From: Castellaniella sp035707805
GTDB taxonomy: Bacteria; Pseudomonadota; Gammaproteobacteria; Burkholderiales; Burkholderiaceae_B
Direction: 5' to 3'
Assembly (NCBI GenBank): GCA_035707805.1
Contig: DASSTS010000052.1
Location: 1 to 11,813 of the forward strand
Length of the DNA: 11,813 nucleotides
The stretch's first letter is position 1, and every line of letters begins with the position of its first letter. A program made the translations under genes and the position numbers. Of this stretch, positions 6,055 to 11,813 are shown one piece after another. The notes below the pieces were generated by a model. The model saw nothing but the letters and a program-made list of their open reading frames with translations, had not been told where the DNA came from and ran no database searches.

Positions 6055-6085
6055 TTGACCTTGTAGCGGCTACAAGGTGTCCAAT
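6055..6085 (+). promoter_or_regulatory. cadA promoter with CadR operator in a 19-bp spacer
   Basis: A -35 TTGACC (6055-6060) is separated by 19 bp from a -10 TCCAAT (6080-6085). A perfect inverted repeat, ACCTTGTAG-CGG-CTACAAGGT (6058-6078), overlaps the -35 end and fills almost the whole spacer. This is the standard layout of MerR-family metal promoters, in which the overlong spacer keeps RNA polymerase inactive until the metal-bound regulator untwists it. Transcription would begin near 6092, leaving a leader of about 25 bases before cadA. Confidence 0.88.
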
Positions 6086-6116
6086 GCCATCATAGATCGC
6101 ATCACGGACAATTGCC

Positions 6117-8549
6117 ATGCCGCGAAACGCCCGCACCTATCCCTTTGAAGCCGCCGCGCCGCCCGGCCACGAGCATCCGCATGCCCACGGCCATGAGTGC
6201 GGCCACGCTCACGATCACGGCCATGACGGCGCCCAGGGGCCCGGCAGCGCCCCGGCCTGCTGCCACGGCGACCCGGCGGATCTTGCCCACGCCCACGCCC
6301 ACGCCCGCACCGACGCATCCGGCGAGGCGCTGGCGCCCAGCGTCGCCGAAGGCGAGGACCTGCGCACCGAACTGCGCATCCTGCAGATGGACTGCCCGAC
6401 CGAGGAAGCCCTGATCCGCCAGGCGCTGGGCCGGCTGCCGCAGGTCCGGCGCCTGGAATTCAACCTGATGCGGCGGGTGCTGACCGTCGTACACGCGCCC
6501 GATGCGCTGGATGCCGTCCTGCAGGCCATCCGGGACATCGGCTTCACGCCCGAACAGGCCGGAGACGGCGCGCCGGCCGCCGAGCCGCCGCAGCCCTGGT
6601 GGCCCCTGGCGGCCGCAGGCGCGGCGGCGCTCGCGGCCGAAGCCGCCCACTGGATCGACGCGCCCTGGCCGGTTTCCGCCGTCCTGGCGCTGGCGGCCAT
6701 CGCCGGATGCGGCCTGGGCACCTACCGCAAGGGATGGACGGCCCTGCGCCACGGCCAGATGAACATCAACGCGCTGATGAGCATCGCGGTGACGGGCGCC
6801 CTGGTCCTGGGCCAATGGGCCGAGGCCGCCATGGTGATGGTGCTCTACACCCTGGCCGAACGCATCGAGGCCCGGTCCCTGGACCGCGCCCGCCATGCGG
6901 TGCAGGGCCTCATGCGGCTCAGTCCCGACCGGGCGACCGTGCAGCAGGCCGACGGCGCCTGGCGGGAAGTCCCCGCCGCACGGGTCGCGGTGGGCGCGCG
7001 CGTGCGGGCGCGTCCCGGCGAACGCATCGCCCTGGACGGCGAGGTCGAATCGGGCCGCTCCACGGTCGATCAATCCCCCATCACCGGAGAGAGCCTGCCG
7101 GTGGACAAGGAACCCGGCGATCCGGTGTACGCGGGCACGATCAATGGCGCCGGCATGCTGGAATACCGCGTCCTGGCGGCGGCCGGGGAATCGACCCTGG
7201 CCCGCATCACCCGCGCCGTCGAATCCGCGCAGTCGGCGCGCGCACCCACCCAGCGGTTCGTGGACCGGTTCGCCCACGTATACACGCCCGGGGTCGTGCT
7301 GCTGGCGCTGGGCATCGCCGTCCTGCCGCCCCTGCTGGAGCTGGGCGGCTGGCATGACTGGATCTACAAGGCCCTGGTGCTGCTGGTCATCGCCTGCCCA
7401 TGCGCGCTGGTGATCTCCACCCCGGTCACGGTGGTCAGCGGCCTGGCGGCCGCGGCCCGCCACGGCATCCTGGTCAAGGGCGGCATCCACCTCGAGCGCG
7501 GGCGGCTGCTGCGCTGGGTGGCGCTGGACAAGACCGGCACGCTGACGCACGGGCGCCCCGTACTGACCGACCGCCAGGTCCTGGGCGGGCTGGAAGCCGC
7601 GCGCTGCGACGACCTGGCTGCCCGCCTCGCCGGCCAGTCCGACCATCCGGTGTCACGAGCCATCGCCGAGGGCCTGGCGGACGGCGCTCCCGACGTCGGC
7701 CGGGCCGCCCTCTCCGCGCCGGGCGGATCGCAAGCGGTGACGGATTTCCAGGCGCTGCCCGGACGCGGCACCGAGGGAACGCTGGACGGGCAAGGCTATC
7801 GGCTGGGCAACCACCGGCTGATCCACGAGCTGGGCCTGTGCTCTCTCGCCCTGGAATCCCGCCTGGAGGCGCTGGAACGGCAGGGCAAGACCGTCGTGAT
7901 GCTGGCCGATGCCCGGCAGGTGCTGGCCCTGTACGCGGTGGCCGACACGCTCAAGCCCGACAGCGCGGCGGCGATCCGGGATCTGCACGCGCAGGGCGTG
8001 CGCACCGCCATGCTGTCGGGCGACAACCCGCATACCGCCGGCGCCATCGCCGCCCAGGTGGGCATCGACGAGGTCCGGGGCAATCTGCTGCCAGACGACA
8101 AGCTGCAGGCCATCGGACAACTGGCGGCCAGCGGCGGCGCCGTCGGCATGGTGGGCGACGGGATCAACGATGCGCCCGCCCTGGCGCGGGCTGACATCGG
8201 TTTTGCCATGGGCGCCATGGGCACGGATGCCGCCATCGAGACGGCGGACGTCGCGCTGATGGACGACGATCTGCGCAAGATCCCCTGGTTCATCGACCTG
8301 TCCCGGGCCACGCACCGCGTGCTGGTCCAGAACATCACGCTGGCCCTGCTGATCAAGGCGGTATTCCTGGCCTTGACGGTGGCCGGCCTGGGCACCATGT
8401 GGATGGCGGTCTTCGCCGACGTGGGCGCGAGCCTGCTGGTGGTGGGCAACGGCCTGAGGCTGCTGCGGCACCGGGACGGGAATGTCAGCGTTGGCCCAGC
8501 GCGCAGCGCGCGGCGGCCAGGTCCCAGGCGGCGCAGCCCACAGACTTGA
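6117..8549 (+). CDS. cadA: Cd(II)/Pb(II)/Zn(II)-exporting P1B-type ATPase
   Basis: This inner-membrane pump uses ATP to expel soft divalent metals. The 810 residues contain a histidine-rich N-terminus (HEHPHAHGHECGHAHDHGH at 18-36, CCH at 48-50, AHAHAH at 57-62) and a single heavy-metal domain with MDCPTEE at 91-97 in place of the CxxC form. Then come the actuator TGES (323-326), the membrane metal site CPC (427-429), phosphorylation DKTGT (Asp471), the nucleotide-domain HP (510-511), GDGIND (680-685) and, in the last helices, Lys747 and Asp768. The 21-residue spacing of that pair equals K693/D714 of E. coli ZntA, as recalled. All P1B-2 hallmarks are present. ATG 6117 follows the CadR-type promoter, with only a weak Shine-Dalgarno. 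After the usual family end (GLRLLRH) about 22 arginine-rich residues follow, encoded where the gene overlaps the opposite-strand enzyme gene. Confidence 0.96.
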   Translation: MPRNARTYPFEAAAPPGHEHPHAHGHECGHAHDHGHDGAQGPGSAPACCHGDPADLAHAHAHARTDASGEALAPSVAEGEDLRTELRILQMDCPTEEALIRQALGRLPQVRRLEFNLMRRVLTVVHAPDALDAVLQAIRDIGFTPEQAGDGAPAAEPPQPWWPLAAAGAAALAAEAAHWIDAPWPVSAVLALAAIAGCGLGTYRKGWTALRHGQMNINALMSIAVTGALVLGQWAEAAMVMVLYTLAERIEARSLDRARHAVQGLMRLSPDRATVQQADGAWREVPAARVAVGARVRARPGERIALDGEVESGRSTVDQSPITGESLPVDKEPGDPVYAGTINGAGMLEYRVLAAAGESTLARITRAVESAQSARAPTQRFVDRFAHVYTPGVVLLALGIAVLPPLLELGGWHDWIYKALVLLVIACPCALVISTPVTVVSGLAAAARHGILVKGGIHLERGRLLRWVALDKTGTLTHGRPVLTDRQVLGGLEAARCDDLAARLAGQSDHPVSRAIAEGLADGAPDVGRAALSAPGGSQAVTDFQALPGRGTEGTLDGQGYRLGNHRLIHELGLCSLALESRLEALERQGKTVVMLADARQVLALYAVADTLKPDSAAAIRDLHAQGVRTAMLSGDNPHTAGAIAAQVGIDEVRGNLLPDDKLQAIGQLAASGGAVGMVGDGINDAPALARADIGFAMGAMGTDAAIETADVALMDDDLRKIPWFIDLSRATHRVLVQNITLALLIKAVFLALTVAGLGTMWMAVFADVGASLLVVGNGLRLLRHRDGNVSVGPARSARRPGPRRRSPQT
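6285..6308 (+). repeat. Hexanucleotide repeat encoding Ala-His in the cadA N-terminus
   Basis: GCCCAC is repeated three times exactly (6285-6302), followed by GCCCGC. It encodes AHAHAH and AR. Because the unit is six bases, slippage would change the number of histidines without breaking the frame. Confidence 0.7.
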
Positions 8550-9387
8550 ACACGCAGGGCGCCTGCGGAGCGGGCCCGTCCAGCAAGGCCGCCAGCGGCC
8601 TGACCTGCGCCCAGTCCACGCCGGCGCGCAGCAGGTCGCCCGCCTCTTCCCGCGCGCCGTCCACGACGTCCACGAACACCTGGCTGCCCGACAGGGTCTG
8701 CGCCCCGATCTCCGCCATGTCCGGCCGATAGGCGCCCACGCCGATCACCAGGCGGCCCTCGCGTGGTGCCTGGTCGTAGACGGGCGTGCGGCTCGTGGTG
8801 GCCAGGATGACGAGGTCCGCGTCCTCCGGGACGGCGCTGACCGCCCGCACCATCAGGCTGCCCTGCGCGCGGGCGAAGTCCAGGGACCGGGCGCGGGCGC
8901 GGCCGATCACGTCGATCCGCGCATCCGGATACAGCGCCAGCAGCGCCTGCACGTGGCCGTGCGCCTGGGCCCCCGTGCCGTAGACGACCGCATGCCGGGG
9001 ACCGGATGGCAGCAGCTCGCGCACCGCCAGCAAGGACACCGCCGCCGTGCGGCGGGTGGTGACGGTCGGCCCATCGAGCAGCAGCCGCAGTTCGCCCGTC
9101 AGCCCGTCGCAGACCGACATCACGCCATGGATGGTCGGCAGCGAGCGGTCGCGGTTCGCGGCGAAGACATTGGCCAGCTTGTGGATGCCGATGTCCTCGG
9201 CCGTCGCGGGCATGGACAGCATCACGCCGCCGCCGGGAAACGCCACCGCCTGCCGGGTGGGTGCGCTGATCCGGCCCGCCTGCATGTCCCGCGCCGCCTG
9301 GACGATGGCCTGCATCAGCGCAGGATACGGCAGCAGGGCCGCGGTCTGCGCGGCATCGCGAAATTCGAGGGTCTCGTTGGCAGCCAT
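8485..9387 (-). CDS. Ornithine cyclodeaminase/mu-crystallin family enzyme, probably a delta(1)-pyrroline-2-carboxylate reductase-type protein
   Basis: The 300-residue protein starts MAANETLEFRDAAQTAALLP and has the family layout. A substrate/dimer domain carries Lys70 (IGIHKLANVF), matching the substrate-binding lysine near position 69 of ornithine cyclodeaminase. The motif TTRRTAAVS follows, then a Rossmann NAD(P) domain with VVYGTGAQAHGH (Gly137, Gly139, Ala142). A later VDVVDGARE stretch with Asp240/Asp243 fits the catalytic-aspartate region. Members either deaminate ornithine to proline or reduce cyclic imino acids (LhpI type) or other ketimines. The N-terminal pattern recalls proteins annotated as pyrroline/piperideine-2-carboxylate reductase; exact substrate unknown. 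GTG 9402 is an alternative start five codons upstream. The last 65 bp overlap the cadA 3' end on the opposite strand. The gene is divergent from the permease gene. Confidence 0.85.
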   Translation of the reverse strand: MAANETLEFRDAAQTAALLPYPALMQAIVQAARDMQAGRISAPTRQAVAFPGGGVMLSMPATAEDIGIHKLANVFAANRDRSLPTIHGVMSVCDGLTGELRLLLDGPTVTTRRTAAVSLLAVRELLPSGPRHAVVYGTGAQAHGHVQALLALYPDARIDVIGRARARSLDFARAQGSLMVRAVSAVPEDADLVILATTSRTPVYDQAPREGRLVIGVGAYRPDMAEIGAQTLSGSQVFVDVVDGAREEAGDLLRAGVDWAQVRPLAALLDGPAPQAPCVFKSVGCAAWDLAAARCALGQR

Positions 9388-9421
9388 GGGCGCTCGGGTC
9401 ACTGAAAGACAACAAGGCTCC

Positions 9422-9449
9422 AGTGTAAGGCAGCACCACCGGACGTCAC
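9422..9449 (-). promoter_or_regulatory. Candidate promoter of the OCD-family gene
   Basis: On the minus strand GTGACG (9449-9444) and TACACT (9427-9422) are 16 bp apart, each with four of six matches to the sigma-70 consensus. Transcription would begin near 9415, giving a leader of about 28 bases before ATG 9387. Confidence 0.35.
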
Positions 9450-9450
9450 T

Positions 9451-9486
9451 GCCGCTTCCGCGCGGCGCGCGTTTTCGCGCAGCGGC
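9451..9486. repeat. Interrupted inverted repeat between divergent genes
   Basis: GCCGCT (9451-9456) pairs with AGCGGC (9481-9486). Inside it GCGCG (9467-9471) and CGCGC (9476-9480) form a tight stem with a TTTT loop. The right arms are contiguous, while ten bases bulge on the left. It lies just outside the proposed OCD promoter, on the permease side. Confidence 0.5.
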
Positions 9487-9516
9487 ATCTCGTGCCGGCG
9501 GCATTTTCGCGCAGCG
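9472..9516 (+). repeat. Pair of 13-bp direct repeats (TTTTCGCGCAGCG)
   Basis: TTTTCGCGCAGCG occurs at 9472-9484 and 9504-9516, 32 bp apart, or about three helical turns. Only the second copy continues into a palindrome, TTCGC-GCA-GCGAA (9506-9518). This looks like paired binding sites for a regulator facing the same side of the helix. Confidence 0.6.
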
Positions 9517-9533
9517 AAGGCATGGTTTATCAT
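9504..9533 (+). promoter_or_regulatory. Candidate permease promoter overlapping a palindrome
   Basis: A -10 TATCAT (9528-9533) has TTTTCG or TTTCGC (9504-9510) at 17-18 bp as a poor -35. The palindrome TTCGC-GCA-GCGAA (9506-9518) covers that -35, the position expected of a repressor or activator site. The leader to GTG 9670 would be about 130 bases. Confidence 0.3.
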
Positions 9534-9656
9534 GTCGGCCTGTGGGCGCCCTGCCGCCCTTGCATTCCCATCCCGCCGCCCGTCCACCCATGCCCGAACG
9601 ATCCGTCTCGACCCGAACGCCTGTTCCCGCGTGCGTCGACGCTTGCCGCGTCTCCT

Positions 9657-9663
9657 CCGGAGG
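9657..9663 (+). promoter_or_regulatory. Shine-Dalgarno that sets the GTG start of the permease
   Basis: CCGGAGG, then CATCCT, then GTG at 9670. This spacing is near ideal and decides against the in-frame ATG at 9532, whose extra 46 codons are arginine/proline-rich and unlike a membrane-protein N-terminus. Confidence 0.7.
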
Positions 9664-9669
9664 CATCCT

Positions 9670-10752
9670 GTGAACAAACCGAACCCCGTCTCCGACGTCC
9701 GCCATCCCCTCTGGGGACTCTGCCTGTTCGCGCTGATCGCGCTGATCGGCCTGTACTATGTGAAATGGTCGCCCTACTACGACCGCATCTTCGTCGCGGA
9801 ACAGACCCATTCCATCGGCAAATCCATCCTGAACGGCAGCGACGGCACGCTGCCCGCGCCGTCGCTGCAGGCCGCGCTGGACTATGCCATCGCCTACGGC
9901 AAGGCGATCTGGAAAGCCCTGATCCTGGGCCTGCTGCTGGGCTCCGCCGTGCAGGCCCTGCTGCCGGCCCAATGGATCCGGCGATGGCTGGGCGGTTTCG
10001 GCGCGGGCAGCGTCGTGGCCGGCAGCCTGCTGTCCATCCCCAGCATGATGTGCACCTGCTGTTCCGCCCCTGTCGTCAACGGCCTGCGGCAGTGCGACGC
10101 CGCCCCCGGCAGCACGGCGGCCTACTGGCTGGGCAACACGATGCTCAACCCGGCCACGCTGGTGTTCATGGGTTTCGTGCTGGGCTGGCACTGGGTGGGG
10201 CTGCGGCTGGCCGCGGGGCTGCTCATGGTGCTGGGCCTGGGCTGGCTGGTGAATCGCCTGAACCGGGCCAGCGCGCCCCCGGACGCCGGCGCCGCCGATA
10301 TCCGCTGTGACGCCGAAGAGGACGTCCGTGAACCCATGGACGCCGCCTCGATCCTGCGGCGCTGGGCCAAGGCCTTCGCGGGCATGGCGCTGCGCCTGCT
10401 GCCTGAATACCTGGTGCTGGTGCTCGTGCTGGGCGCCGCCCGCGCCTGGCTGTTTCCGGTGCTGGACATGAGCATCGACAACAGCCTGCTGTGGATCGTG
10501 GGCGCCGCCGTGGCGGGCCTGCTCTTCGTCATCCCGACCGCCGGCGAGGTTCCCATCGTGCAGGCCATGCTGGCCCTGGGCGTCGCGGCCGGGCCTGCCG
10601 CCGCGCTGCTGGTCACGCTGCCGCCGGTAAGCCTGCCGTCGCTGGCCATGGTGGCCCGGTCGTTCCGGCGCGCGGACCTGGCCGTCCTGGTCTTCGGCAT
10701 CGTGCTGCTGGGCGTGCTGGCGGGCGGCGCGGCGATTCTGCTGGGATTCTGA
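9670..10752 (+). CDS. COG0701/UPF0718 (YraQ/ArsP-like) permease with an MCTCC motif
   Basis: From GTG 9670 this is a 360-residue polytopic inner-membrane protein in two similar halves. The first membrane helix is at about 14-30. A second hydrophobic block leads to the signature SIPSMMCTCCSAPVV (from 122; Cys128, Cys130, Cys131), followed by LGNTMLNPATLVFMGF. A charged cytoplasmic loop (about 198-232) separates the halves. The second half carries the matching TAGEVPI (290-296) and TLPPVSLPSLAM. The family includes ArsP, which exports trivalent methylated arsenicals and uses cysteines; most members, including YraQ, have no proven substrate. The thiol cluster and the proximity to cadR-cadA suggest, without proof, export of a thiol-binding metal or metalloid or a sulfur compound. 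It is divergent from the OCD-family gene and converges on the DUF72 gene with a 29-bp gap. Confidence 0.85.
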   Translation: MNKPNPVSDVRHPLWGLCLFALIALIGLYYVKWSPYYDRIFVAEQTHSIGKSILNGSDGTLPAPSLQAALDYAIAYGKAIWKALILGLLLGSAVQALLPAQWIRRWLGGFGAGSVVAGSLLSIPSMMCTCCSAPVVNGLRQCDAAPGSTAAYWLGNTMLNPATLVFMGFVLGWHWVGLRLAAGLLMVLGLGWLVNRLNRASAPPDAGAADIRCDAEEDVREPMDAASILRRWAKAFAGMALRLLPEYLVLVLVLGAARAWLFPVLDMSIDNSLLWIVGAAVAGLLFVIPTAGEVPIVQAMLALGVAAGPAAALLVTLPPVSLPSLAMVARSFRRADLAVLVFGIVLLGVLAGGAAILLGF

Positions 10753-10758
10753 CGCGCT

Positions 10759-10770
10759 ACGGCGCGCCGT
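10759..10770. repeat. 12-bp perfect palindrome between convergent stops
   Basis: ACGGCGCGCCGT is a perfect palindrome in the 29-bp gap between the permease and DUF72 stop codons. As a hairpin it gives only a four-pair stem and no T-run follows, so a role as a bidirectional terminator is uncertain. Confidence 0.35.
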
Positions 10771-10781
10771 TCCCGCAGGCG

Positions 10782-11813
10782 CTAGGCCGCCACGGCCTGG
10801 GCCAGCATCCGGATCGACAGCGGCGCGCAGCCCTCGGCATCGTTGCTGACGGTCACATAGGCCGGCTGGCCCGCGCCCGTGATGCCGCGGATGGTGCGCG
10901 CCAGCAGGGCGCGCGTGTGGGGATCTTCATTGACGATGGCGTTGAAAGGCGCGTGTTTCTTCTGCGCGTCGGCATAGCCATACGCACCGAAAATGCGATT
11001 CAGGTTCCACCGGCAGACCAGCGGCCCCGGCCATAGCGCGCGCAGCATGGGCAGTTGATCCTCGATCGGCGGCATCTTGGCATGCAGGCCCAGGCAGAAG
11101 GTCGCGCCATGCGCCTTGAGCACATCCACCAGCGCAGGGCCCAGCAGTTCGGGATCCCGGACTTCCACCGCCACGATCACCGGCGTCTGCGCGGGCATGG
11201 CCTGGCGCACGGCCGCCAGCAGACCGCCCAGCCGGTCCAGCAGCTCCGCGGGGCGGTTGAGCCAGCCCCAGGACAGCGGGCTCAACTGGAAGACGAGCAC
11301 ACCCAGCTTGTCACCCAGCCCGGCGAGCGTCGGCTGCACGAACTGTTCGACAGCCAGGCGCGGATCGAGAAAGTCCGGATTGGACTTGTGCGCCTTGCCT
11401 TCCTCGTCACGCACCTGCGCATCCGTGATCGCGGCGGGGCATTTGACAACGAAGCGGAAGTCGTCGCCGACCTGGCTCGCATAGGCGGCATACTGGCTGA
11501 CCGTCAGAGGCCGCCAGAAGCTGCGGTCGATGCACACCGTGCGCAGCAGCGGGTGCTGGTGGTAGGCCGCCAGGCCATGCCTGGACAGCACGCCCGGATC
11601 GTACTCGCCGTCCCAGACCAGGCCTTCCCAGCCGGGGAAAGACCAGGTGGACCCCCCGAACCGCAAGTGGGGCGGCAATTGCGCCGCCAAGTCGCGCCAG
11701 TCCTGCCCGGCGGGCGCGGGCTGGACTTTGGCCGTGTTCCGGCGGGTGGTGGACCCGGAGCCCGGACGGGATGCGGCGTCGGCGGGCGGCAGAGGAGCGG
11801 CATCCCCGAAAAG
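10782..11813 (-). CDS. DUF72 (YecE-like) family protein, N-terminus beyond the right edge
   Basis: The frame is open from the right edge to TAG at 10784-10782, 343 residues in view. The first 41 residues in view (LFGDAAPLPPADAA...) are Pro/Ala-rich and probably disordered. The TIM-barrel-like DUF72 domain follows, starting HLRFGGSTWSFPGWEGLVW. Family stretches include HPLLRTVCIDRSFWRPL, FRFVVKCPAAITD, DKLGVLVFQLSPL, PVIVAVEVRDPEL and AYVTVSNDAEG. The biochemical role of DUF72 proteins is not established. A TTG at 11690 could act as a start, but open coding sequence continues upstream. From memory, betaproteobacterial relatives begin with a short acidic peptide ending in DLFG, so the true start probably lies only a few codons outside the window. 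The gene converges on the permease gene. Confidence 0.88.
   Translation of the reverse strand, partial: LFGDAAPLPPADAASRPGSGSTTRRNTAKVQPAPAGQDWRDLAAQLPPHLRFGGSTWSFPGWEGLVWDGEYDPGVLSRHGLAAYHQHPLLRTVCIDRSFWRPLTVSQYAAYASQVGDDFRFVVKCPAAITDAQVRDEEGKAHKSNPDFLDPRLAVEQFVQPTLAGLGDKLGVLVFQLSPLSWGWLNRPAELLDRLGGLLAAVRQAMPAQTPVIVAVEVRDPELLGPALVDVLKAHGATFCLGLHAKMPPIEDQLPMLRALWPGPLVCRWNLNRIFGAYGYADAQKKHAPFNAIVNEDPHTRALLARTIRGITGAGQPAYVTVSNDAEGCAPLSIRMLAQAVAA

Noticed and set aside
6032..6136. ATG start for cadR at 6136
   Set aside because: It would place the cadA promoter and operator inside cadR and overlap the cadA start. The TTG with GGAGGT fits the family N-terminus exactly.
6102..7646. 514-codon minus-strand ORF opposite cadA
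   Set aside because: This is a shadow frame: cadA carries every P1B-ATPase motif on the plus strand, while this frame has no recognisable domain.
8482..9405. 307-codon plus-strand ORF opposite the OCD-family gene
   Set aside because: It is a shadow of the minus-strand gene, which has the Rossmann motif and the family lysine.
9532..9669. Permease start at ATG 9532
   Set aside because: The added residues are Arg/Pro-rich and lack a Shine-Dalgarno, while GTG 9670 has CCGGAGG at ideal spacing.
9388..10191. N-terminal extension of the OCD-family frame to ATG 10191
   Set aside because: It is open only because it runs antisense to the permease. The extra 268 residues are low-complexity and the family length is about 300-330.
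1..11813. CRISPR array, rRNA genes or insertion sequence
   Set aside because: No regularly spaced repeats, rRNA-like sequence, transposase frame or terminal inverted repeats were found in either strand.

Overview
The window joins two unlike pieces of DNA. Positions 1 to about 1010 are AT-rich and hold the front part of a membrane-protein gene on the minus strand, which runs off the left edge. From about 1020 to the end the DNA is GC-rich, densely coding and homogeneous, with the codon use expected of a betaproteobacterium. The protein sequences (MetG with a C-terminal tRNA-binding domain, a CadR/PbrR-type regulator, a COG0701 permease, a DUF72 protein) suggest Burkholderiales, perhaps Alcaligenaceae related to Bordetella or Achromobacter. 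That placement is an inference from style, not from a search. The left piece looks like the edge of an acquired island beside the metG locus.

Layout: (1) 1-870, minus: N-terminal 290 residues of an uncharacterised multi-pass membrane protein, GTG start behind a strong Shine-Dalgarno. (2) 871-1304: non-coding boundary with an attC-like inverted repeat, two hairpins, a C-rich tract and a 9-bp hairpin before metG. (3) 1305-3377, plus: metG, ending in an intrinsic terminator that overlaps the stop codon of the convergent next gene. (4) 3395-4606, minus: Kch-type potassium channel. (5) 4683-5576, plus: cation diffusion facilitator, divergent from kch. (6) 5603-6031, minus: CadR/PbrR-like MerR regulator with a TTG start. 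(7) 6117-8549, plus: Cd/Pb/Zn P-type ATPase, divergent from cadR across a textbook MerR-family promoter. (8) 8485-9387, minus: ornithine cyclodeaminase/pyrroline-carboxylate reductase-family enzyme, whose 3' end overlaps cadA by 65 bp. (9) 9670-10752, plus: COG0701 permease with an MCTCC motif, behind a structured 282-bp intergenic region. (10) 10782 to the right edge, minus: DUF72 protein, cut at its N-terminus by the window.

Functionally, cadR and cadA form a self-contained metal-sensing and efflux pair. CadR sits on the long-spacer cadA promoter and induces the ATPase when Cd(II), Pb(II) or possibly Zn(II) enters the cell. The neighbouring CDF exporter has an HDHD transport site of the kind associated with zinc preference, so the locus may divide metals between two pumps. 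The Cys-bearing permease may belong to the same stress theme, but nothing in the sequence proves a link. metG, kch and the DUF72 gene look like ordinary chromosomal genes. The least explained parts are the left-edge membrane protein with its boundary DNA, and the enzyme/permease divergent pair.
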